The position numbers and the translations under genes were made by a program. This document shows, in pieces, positions 58,813-64,000 of a stretch of 64,000 nt of DNA (position 1 is the stretch's first letter; each line of letters starts with the position of its first letter). The notes beneath the pieces are model-generated. The model was not told the origin of the DNA. It saw only the letters and a program-made list of their open reading frames with translations, and ran no database searches. The stretch is from Serinibacter salmoneus (GTDB taxonomy: Bacteria > Actinomycetota > Actinomycetes > Actinomycetales > Beutenbergiaceae), in the NCBI RefSeq assembly GCF_002563925.1, contig NZ_PDJD01000001.1, positions 1,618,973 to 1,682,972 of the forward strand. The letters are read 5' to 3'.

Positions 58813-59295
58813 GTGAGCACCGCAGGCCCGTTCCCTCGCCCGACCCCCGAGTTCTACGAGCAGGTCGGCGGTGAGGCGACCTTCACGGCACTGACGGAGC
58901 GCTTCTACGAGGGTGTGCGCACGGACGACCTGCTGGCGCCGATGTACCCCGCCGAGGACTTCGAGGGTGCCCAGTGGCGCCTGCGGACCTTCCTGGAGCA
59001 GTACTGGGGCGGGCCCACCACCTACTCCGAGCAGCGGGGGCACCCCCGGCTGCGGATGCGTCACGCACCCTTCGCCGTCACCCCCGCCGCGCGGGACCGA
59101 TGGCTGCTGCACATGCGCACCGCCCTGCTCTCCCTCGAGCTCGCCCCACTCGCCGAGGCGACGCTGTGGGACTACCTCGAGCGGGCAGCCCATGCCATGG
59201 TCAACAGCCACGGGCGCTCGGTCGACCAGGACCCGGCACTCCCTCCCCACCCCTCCGCCTCACTCCCCCTCACGACCCGACAGGAGGACTCGTGA
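58813..59295 (+). CDS. glbO: group II truncated haemoglobin (GlbO type)
   Basis: Haem protein binding O2/NO in the cytoplasm, 160 residues from GTG 58813. The 2-on-2 globin fold appears: FYEQVGGEATFTALTERFYEGVR (B helix with Tyr B10 region), WGGPTTYSEQRGHPRLRMRHAPF with the proximal His F8 (MRHAPF) and DRWLLHM with the group II Trp G8. The last ~20 residues are Pro/Ser-rich and non-globin. The TGA stop overlaps the GTG of the thioesterase gene, so the two are coupled. Actinobacterial GlbO is often linked to lipid or respiratory protection; substrate is not clear. Confidence 0.95.
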   Translation: MSTAGPFPRPTPEFYEQVGGEATFTALTERFYEGVRTDDLLAPMYPAEDFEGAQWRLRTFLEQYWGGPTTYSEQRGHPRLRMRHAPFAVTPAARDRWLLHMRTALLSLELAPLAEATLWDYLERAAHAMVNSHGRSVDQDPALPPHPSASLPLTTRQEDS

Positions 59296-60188
59296 CAGCC
59301 CGACCCGCACGACCCACCCGGACCGGAGAGGACGTGTTCGCCTCGATCCTCGATGTGATCGACGTCGAGGAGATCGCACCCGACACCTACACCGCCGGTT
59401 CGCTCCCGCACTTCAACCGCCGCATCTACGGCGGTCAGGTGCTCGCGCAGTCGATCGTCGCCGCCTCGCGCACCGTGCCGGCCGGCCGCTTCGCGCACTC
59501 GGTGCACGGCTACTTCCTGCGCCCGGGCAATCTGGATGTACCGATCACCCTGGCGGTCGAGGAACTGCGCGATGGTCGCTCCTTCTCCGCCCGCCGCACC
59601 CATGCGCTGCAGGACGGCGTGCCGATCCTCTCCCTCATCGTCTCCTTCCAGGAGGAACAGCCAGGGTTGGAGCACATCCAGGAGGCTCCTCCGCAGGTGC
59701 CGCCGCCCGAGGGTCTCGCCTCCAGCACGGACCTCTTCCCGGCGTTGCGGATGCCGGCGGAGTACGCCGCCCCCGGGGGCGCATTCGATGTGCGACACGT
59801 GGAACCCGCCCTGTACACCGCACCCGACCCGCAGCGGCGCGACAACCAGGCGATGTGGTTGCGCGCCACCGGCGCGCTGCCCTCCCACGCCGACCGCAAC
59901 CTCAAGGCCGCGCTGCTCGCCTATGCCTGCGACCAGGCTCTCCTGGAGCCGGTGCTGCGCGCGCACGGATTGTCCTGGAGCAGCCCGGACCTGTCGGTGG
60001 CGAGCATCGACCACGCGATGTGGTGGCACCGGGAGGTGGACGTCACACAGTGGCTGCTGTTCGTGCAGGACTCCCCCGCCGCCATCGGGGCCCGGGGTCT
60101 CGGCACGGCCCGGGTCTACACCCGGGACGGCACGCTGGTGGCGAGCATCGCTCAGGAGGGCCTGGTCCGCACGCCCCCGAGGTCGTGA
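59292..60188 (+). CDS. tesB: acyl-CoA thioesterase II
   Basis: Hydrolyses medium/long acyl-CoA. 298 residues with a double hot-dog fold. IYGGQVLAQSIVAAS at ~47 and SVHGYFLRPG at ~73 in hot-dog 1, and in hot-dog 2 WSSPDLSVASIDHAMWWHR with the catalytic Asp, then WLLFVQDSPAAIGARGLG with the Gln, form the TesB Asp-Gln-Thr/Ser site. Start GTG 59292 with CAGGAGGA 3 bases upstream, overlapping the globin stop as GTGA. Confidence 0.95.
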   Translation: MTARPARPTRTGEDVFASILDVIDVEEIAPDTYTAGSLPHFNRRIYGGQVLAQSIVAASRTVPAGRFAHSVHGYFLRPGNLDVPITLAVEELRDGRSFSARRTHALQDGVPILSLIVSFQEEQPGLEHIQEAPPQVPPPEGLASSTDLFPALRMPAEYAAPGGAFDVRHVEPALYTAPDPQRRDNQAMWLRATGALPSHADRNLKAALLAYACDQALLEPVLRAHGLSWSSPDLSVASIDHAMWWHREVDVTQWLLFVQDSPAAIGARGLGTARVYTRDGTLVASIAQEGLVRTPPRS

Positions 60189-60197
60189 GGCACCAGC

Positions 60198-61703
60198 TCA
60201 GCGCAGACCGAAGCTGCGGCTGTATCCGTCCTCCAGCACGGTGATCGTGACGTGCACCAGTCCATCGCTGTCGATCGCGTACCGCTCCTCCACCTCGGGC
60301 CCGTCACCCGTGCGTCGGATCGGGACAGCGGTGAGGTCCTCGACCTCGCGCAGCGCGGGATCGAAGGGGAAGAGCACCTCGGCGAACGGGGTGAGTTCGC
60401 CACTCGGCTCCCCCAGGATGTCCCGCCCGGGGTACTCGACATAGCGGAACCAGCCCACGTTGTGTGCCGCGCGGTAGCGGCGGGTGAGCACGGCGTCCCC
60501 GGTGCTGGGCAAGGACGCGTCCGGTGAGAGGATCTCGTCGAATCCCAGCGCCGATCCCGCCGATTGCTCACGGAAGACCCCGAAACTGCGCGAGAGGCGA
60601 TCGCGCATCGTGAAGTCCGACTCCGGGTCGGCGGCGATCGCCAGGCCGATCGCCGTGGCGGCCGCGGGGTAGGGCGACCGGAACACACGGCGGCCGAAGC
60701 GCTGACGCAGCACCCGCGGCACGAGCGGTAGGCCGCTGGCCCCTCCCACGAGATAGACGCCGGCGACCTCGGCCAGCGACTCCGCGACCTCGTCCGCCTC
60801 CAGGCGCCCCACCAGGGGCTCCATCGCGGTGACGGACTGCTCGATGAGGGGTGTGACGTGGCGGTACACCTCGTCGACCTCGATGAGCACGGGATCGCCG
60901 TCCAGGTCCACCACCAGGCGCCGTGACTGCGGGGTCAGTCGTTCCTTCGCGTCCCGGCACTCCGCGAGGAGCCGTCGCCACTGCGCGCGGGTGAGGTTCG
61001 GCTCGCCGGCCGAGCGCAGCGCCGTCTGTGCGAGCAGCACGTCGACGTCATCACCCCCCAACCGGTTGACCCCCACCGATCCGAGCACCTCGTGCCGGCT
61101 CGCCTCGGCGCTCACGAGGGAGGCATCGAAGGTGCCGCCGCCGAGGTCGTACACGAGGATGCGGGTGCGTTTGGAGGACAGCGTGCGTGGCCTGCGGTGG
61201 GTGTACTCGAAGCCGGCCGCGGAGGGCTCGTTCATCAGGGCGAGGACCTCGAACCCCGCGCCCCGGAAGGCCTCCAACGTGAGGAACCGTTGCACGGTGG
61301 GCGCGTGCGCCGGAACGGACACCACCACCTGATGCGGCCGACCCGCCCGCGACGGTGCGCCGATGGCCGGGGAGTCGTCGATCGCCTCCCGCAGGGCATG
61401 CAGGAACCCCGTCACGACGTCGAGCAGGAGGTGCTCGCGTTCACCGATCGACACCCTCGAGGTCGGGGAGGCCTCGGCGTCCCCCATCAGCCGCTTGAAC
61501 GAGCGCAGCAGTGGCGCTCCCTCCTCGGCCGCGGCGAGGGCGTCGAACCCGAAGACGAGGTCGCCGTCACGATCGGCCGCCACCGAGGGCATGAACTCGT
61601 GGGGGTCGCCGACCGTGTCCAGGAAGGCCAGCACGGGGTAGTTCCCGCGATCCACCCGCGCCACCACGGTGCGGGTCGTGCCGAGGTCGATTCCCAGGTG
61701 CAT
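60198..61703 (-). CDS. Hsp70/DnaK-like ATPase family protein
   Basis: 501 residues. ATPase-domain motifs: MHLGIDLGTTRTVVA (phosphate 1), LMNEPSAAGFEY, VYDLGGGTFDASLV (phosphate 2) and GVYLVGGASGLPLVPRVL (adenosine). The substrate-binding part after ~370 is short and lacks the DnaK lid; the final ~80 residues are beta-rich with EVEERYAIDSDGLVHVTI. It is thus an Hsp70 relative, not dnaK itself, and no dnaJ/grpE is near. A TAGGCT 6 bases before the ATG points to a leaderless transcript. Client unknown. Confidence 0.9.
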   Translation of the reverse strand: MHLGIDLGTTRTVVARVDRGNYPVLAFLDTVGDPHEFMPSVAADRDGDLVFGFDALAAAEEGAPLLRSFKRLMGDAEASPTSRVSIGEREHLLLDVVTGFLHALREAIDDSPAIGAPSRAGRPHQVVVSVPAHAPTVQRFLTLEAFRGAGFEVLALMNEPSAAGFEYTHRRPRTLSSKRTRILVYDLGGGTFDASLVSAEASRHEVLGSVGVNRLGGDDVDVLLAQTALRSAGEPNLTRAQWRRLLAECRDAKERLTPQSRRLVVDLDGDPVLIEVDEVYRHVTPLIEQSVTAMEPLVGRLEADEVAESLAEVAGVYLVGGASGLPLVPRVLRQRFGRRVFRSPYPAAATAIGLAIAADPESDFTMRDRLSRSFGVFREQSAGSALGFDEILSPDASLPSTGDAVLTRRYRAAHNVGWFRYVEYPGRDILGEPSGELTPFAEVLFPFDPALREVEDLTAVPIRRTGDGPEVEERYAIDSDGLVHVTITVLEDGYSRSFGLR

Positions 61704-61709
61704 GACTCG

Positions 61710-61715
61710 AGCCTA
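61710..61715 (-). promoter_or_regulatory. -10 element of the Hsp70-like gene (leaderless type)
   Basis: TAGGCT on the minus strand, 6 bases before ATG 61703. Confidence 0.5.
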
Positions 61716-61817
61716 GTGCGTGGGAGCCACCCTCCCGCCGAGTGATCCGGGCAGGCGCGTGGGCCGGCAGCGCGCTAGCGTGACGCGGGCACACGTACCC
61801 CGACAGGAGGCCCCTCG

Positions 61818-62309
61818 ATGCGACTGCGAATCCCCGTGGAGGTGCGCTGGGCCGATCTGGACGCCTACGGCCACGTGAACAACGCCGCGGCCTTCACCCT
61901 GCTGGAGGAGGCGCGGATCCGGGCGTTCTGGGCCGATTCCGGCGCCTCCGAGGCGTGGCCGACGGCGATACTCGCCATGGGTACGGGCACGGCCACCCAG
62001 ACCCTGGTCGCGCGTCAGGAGATCGAGTACCACCGTCCGATCCCGTTCGCGCGGACCGGGCTGCTGGTCCAACTGTGGATCGGGCACATGGGCGGGTCCT
62101 CGCTGGAGGTGTGCTACTCGGTGCACGAGGCCGATGCCGATGCCGCACGCATCGGGGACGCCCTGGACACCCCCACATACGCCGTCGCCGCGACCACGCT
62201 GGTGATGGTCACGACCGCCACCGGTGCCCCCACCCGGATCACGCGCGCCCAGCGCGAGGCGTGGGAGCCCTTCGTCGAGCCGCCGGCTCGGTTCCGGCAC
62301 CGACGCTAG
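61818..62309 (+). CDS. 4-hydroxybenzoyl-CoA-type acyl-CoA thioesterase (hot-dog fold)
   Basis: 163 residues. The single hot-dog has the catalytic RWADLDAYGHVNNAAAFTLLEEARI at ~10-34 (Asp/His/Asn/Glu of the 4HBT family; Asp in ADLDAYGH is the nucleophile/base). It then has IEYHRPIPFART and CYSVHE strands. ATG 61818 follows AGGAGG with a spacing of about 6. Substrate length unknown; probably a fatty or aromatic acyl-CoA. It is divergent from the Hsp70-like gene and convergent with the GTPase. Confidence 0.92.
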   Translation: MRLRIPVEVRWADLDAYGHVNNAAAFTLLEEARIRAFWADSGASEAWPTAILAMGTGTATQTLVARQEIEYHRPIPFARTGLLVQLWIGHMGGSSLEVCYSVHEADADAARIGDALDTPTYAVAATTLVMVTTATGAPTRITRAQREAWEPFVEPPARFRHRR

Positions 62310-62360
62310 CGACCAGGCGGCCGTGGCGTGACCGGCGCCGCGTCATCGTGCACGGCGCGC

Positions 62361-64000
62361 TCAGGCACCGGCGCGGACGGCGGCCGTGCGCAGCGCCTCG
62401 CTCGCCGCGAGTTCGCCGTCGACCACCGCGAGCACCCGGTCGGAGGCATGGCGCTCGACCGCGCGCCGCAGCCTGGCGCGTACCTGCCGCATCCGCCGGG
62501 CCGCCGATCGCCGCGCGGCGAGCCGGGCGAGCGCGGCCAACGCGATGCCCAGGACTGCGCCGCCGATCGCCAACAGGCTCGGCCATGGCCAACGCACCTC
62601 CCCGAGGCTCAGCACCGGCACGGGCCACTGCGGGAGCTGCAGGAAGTCGATGACGGCCAGTGCCAGGAGCCAGGCGAGGCCCGCCAGCAGGGTCAGCATC
62701 AGCACCCACTGCACCGTGCCCACCCAGCGCCACCACGCGGGCCGCTGCACACTGACCCCGCGTGCAATCTCCTGGTCGAGGGAGTCCGCGAGGTCGGCGG
62801 CACCCGAGACGACGCGTGCGCTGACGGCATCGCCCCAGGCCGGCGGGAGCGCGGAGGCCGCGGCGTGCACATACGCCCGGGTCGCGCTGGTCACCTTGGC
62901 CCGCGACTGCGGCGTGGCCGGAGGAAGGGAGGTACGGCGCGGCACATCCGTGGCCGGGTCGGCCTCGGTCCGCGCGCCGCCGGACTCGCCCCCGCTCCCC
63001 CCGCGCAACCCGAGCGTACGCAGCGGGTCGGACCGGAATCGCTGGATCCACCGGGTGGGCGGCCACCCGGTGGCGCGCGCGGCATCCCTCACCGTCGCAG
63101 CCCCCACCGCATCCACGACACGGGGGATGCCGGCAGCTTCCTCGAGGACCTCCACCAGGTGCTCGCGGGCGTGCTGTGCCGCCGCGGCTCCCTCGACCAG
63201 GCTCGGGAGTTCCCCGAGCAGCGATCGTGCCGCAGTGGCGACCTCGCCCGTGGCGCGTAGCCGGGCCGTCTCCCGGGAGCGCACCGCCCTCGCCACGTCC
63301 TGGGCCAGTGAGTCCATGCCGTCGCCGTCCAGCGCCGACCCGGTCAGCACGCGCGCGTCCACGCCGTCCGCACGCACCAGGCGCTCGAGGTCCTCGCGGC
63401 ATTCACGAGCCTGGTCCGGACTCAATCGGTCGCTCTGGTTCAGGAGGACCACCACCCGGGTGTCCGAACCCGCCAACGGCTTCAGGTAGCGCGTGTGCAG
63501 CACGTCGTCGGCGTACTTCTGCGGGCTCGTCACCCACACGAGCAGGTCCGCGCGGTCGGTGATGTGGTCGGCACGCTCGCGATGCTCGGCGACCACCGAA
63601 TCGTGATCCGGGAGATCCAGGAGGATCAGTCCGTCCGGGCTGGCTGCTGTGACCGGGCGCTCGTGCCGGTCGGGCACGCCGAGCCACTCCAACAGGGCTG
63701 TGGACCCCGCGGACAGGTCGGCGACCTCGCTGACCAGCGCCATCGCGTGGGAGGTGGTGGGCCGCATCGTGCCGGTCCGCGCGAGGTCGCTCCCGGCGAG
63801 AGCGTTGAACACGGACGACTTCCCGACCCCGGTAGCGCCTGCGACGGCCACCACGGTGTGCTCTGCCGACAGCGCCGCGCGCTCGCGTACCCGCTCGAGC
63901 GCCGTCGCCGCGTGTTGGACCACCTCGGGGCGCAATCGGCCGCGCGCGAGGTCCACGGCCTGGGCCAACGCGTCGACGCGCTCCGCCAGGGGTACCTTTC
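62361..64000 (-). CDS. dynamin-like/50S ribosome-binding-type GTPase, 5'-partial
   Basis: The frame is open through the right edge, so the N-terminus lies beyond the window. Visible GTP motifs: G1 VAGATGVGKSSVFNAL, G3 LLDLPDHDSV, G4 LLNQSDRL. A long helical middle, two membrane segments at the C-terminal half (WVGTVQWVLMLTLLAGLAWLL and WPSLLAIGGAVLGIALAALA), and a basic tail (RRSAARRMRQVRARLRRAVER) follow. This fits YfjP/YcjX-like membrane GTPases. Function unknown; a TTG at 63968 is not the natural start since the frame continues 5'. Confidence 0.88.
   Translation of the reverse strand, partial: KVPLAERVDALAQAVDLARGRLRPEVVQHAATALERVRERAALSAEHTVVAVAGATGVGKSSVFNALAGSDLARTGTMRPTTSHAMALVSEVADLSAGSTALLEWLGVPDRHERPVTAASPDGLILLDLPDHDSVVAEHRERADHITDRADLLVWVTSPQKYADDVLHTRYLKPLAGSDTRVVVLLNQSDRLSPDQARECREDLERLVRADGVDARVLTGSALDGDGMDSLAQDVARAVRSRETARLRATGEVATAARSLLGELPSLVEGAAAAQHAREHLVEVLEEAAGIPRVVDAVGAATVRDAARATGWPPTRWIQRFRSDPLRTLGLRGGSGGESGGARTEADPATDVPRRTSLPPATPQSRAKVTSATRAYVHAAASALPPAWGDAVSARVVSGAADLADSLDQEIARGVSVQRPAWWRWVGTVQWVLMLTLLAGLAWLLALAVIDFLQLPQWPVPVLSLGEVRWPWPSLLAIGGAVLGIALAALARLAARRSAARRMRQVRARLRRAVERHASDRVLAVVDGELAASEALRTAAVRAGA

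Overview
The window is high-GC DNA packed with genes on both strands, with many GTG/TTG starts and stop/start overlaps between neighbours. It looks like an actinobacterium. A group II truncated haemoglobin of the GlbO type, an Rv2466c-like (mycothiol-linked) thioredoxin-fold protein, an F420-type luciferase-like oxidoreductase, an IdeR/DtxR iron box and a DasR-type regulator with dre operators all support that. The order Micrococcales is a reasonable inference, not proven. Many genes have a TAnnnT hexamer 6-8 bases before the start codon, which suggests frequent leaderless transcription.

Layout. 1-2.7 kb: right end of an integrated element (partial acyltransferase, hypothetical gene, tyrosine recombinase) ending at a displaced 3' piece of a tRNA-Asn gene. 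2.7-6 kb: membrane protein, peptide deformylase, LysR regulator divergent from a PLP aminotransferase. 6-13 kb: N-acetylglucosamine uptake and catabolism (IIA, IIBC, nagB, nagA) divergent from a GntR/DasR-type regulator that leads an operon with an acyltransferase and a family 2 glycosyltransferase; three dre-like operators are present. 13-17.3 kb: methyltransferase, class I fructose-bisphosphate aldolase, a 0.5-kb array of palindromic repeats, DNA primase. 17.4-22.9 kb: secreted/membrane protein, an FG-GAP repeat protein with a gamma-glutamylcyclotransferase-like domain, an LLM oxidoreductase, a kinase-like protein, dGTPase. 23-32.6 kb: maltose/alpha-glucoside locus (GH13 glucosidase, serine hydrolase, MalE-MalF-MalG, LacI-type repressor) and a phosphohexomutase. 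32.7-37 kb: dihydrouridine synthase, a DUF559-type protein flanked by long hairpin repeats, trigger factor with a Lys/Ala tail. 37-41 kb: cupin, tRNA-Gly, tRNA-Pro, iron-regulated siderophore-interacting protein, cysK-cysE. 41-50 kb: effector-binding protein, MFS exporter, endonuclease VIII overlapping an alkyltransferase-like protein, His-rich membrane protein, rpiB, and two paralogous tandem-GNAT proteins on either side of an M13 peptidase. 50-56 kb: DUF6636-like protein, DsbA-fold protein, MarR divergent from a VOC dioxygenase-like protein, esterase, aminopeptidase N. 56-64 kb: malQ, stand-alone PTS IIB, truncated haemoglobin, two thioesterases, an Hsp70-like protein and a partial GTPase.

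How it fits together. Most of the window is ordinary core chromosome with two sugar-uptake loci. GlcNAc enters by PTS and is deacetylated and deaminated, and maltodextrins enter by an ABC system that lacks its own ATPase and are split by the GH13 glucosidase and MalQ. The regions most worth a second look are the two families of long imperfect hairpins, the dre operator lying inside a coding region, the NagB lacking its usual catalytic Glu, the surface FG-GAP/cyclotransferase fusion, and the tRNA-linked insertion scars.
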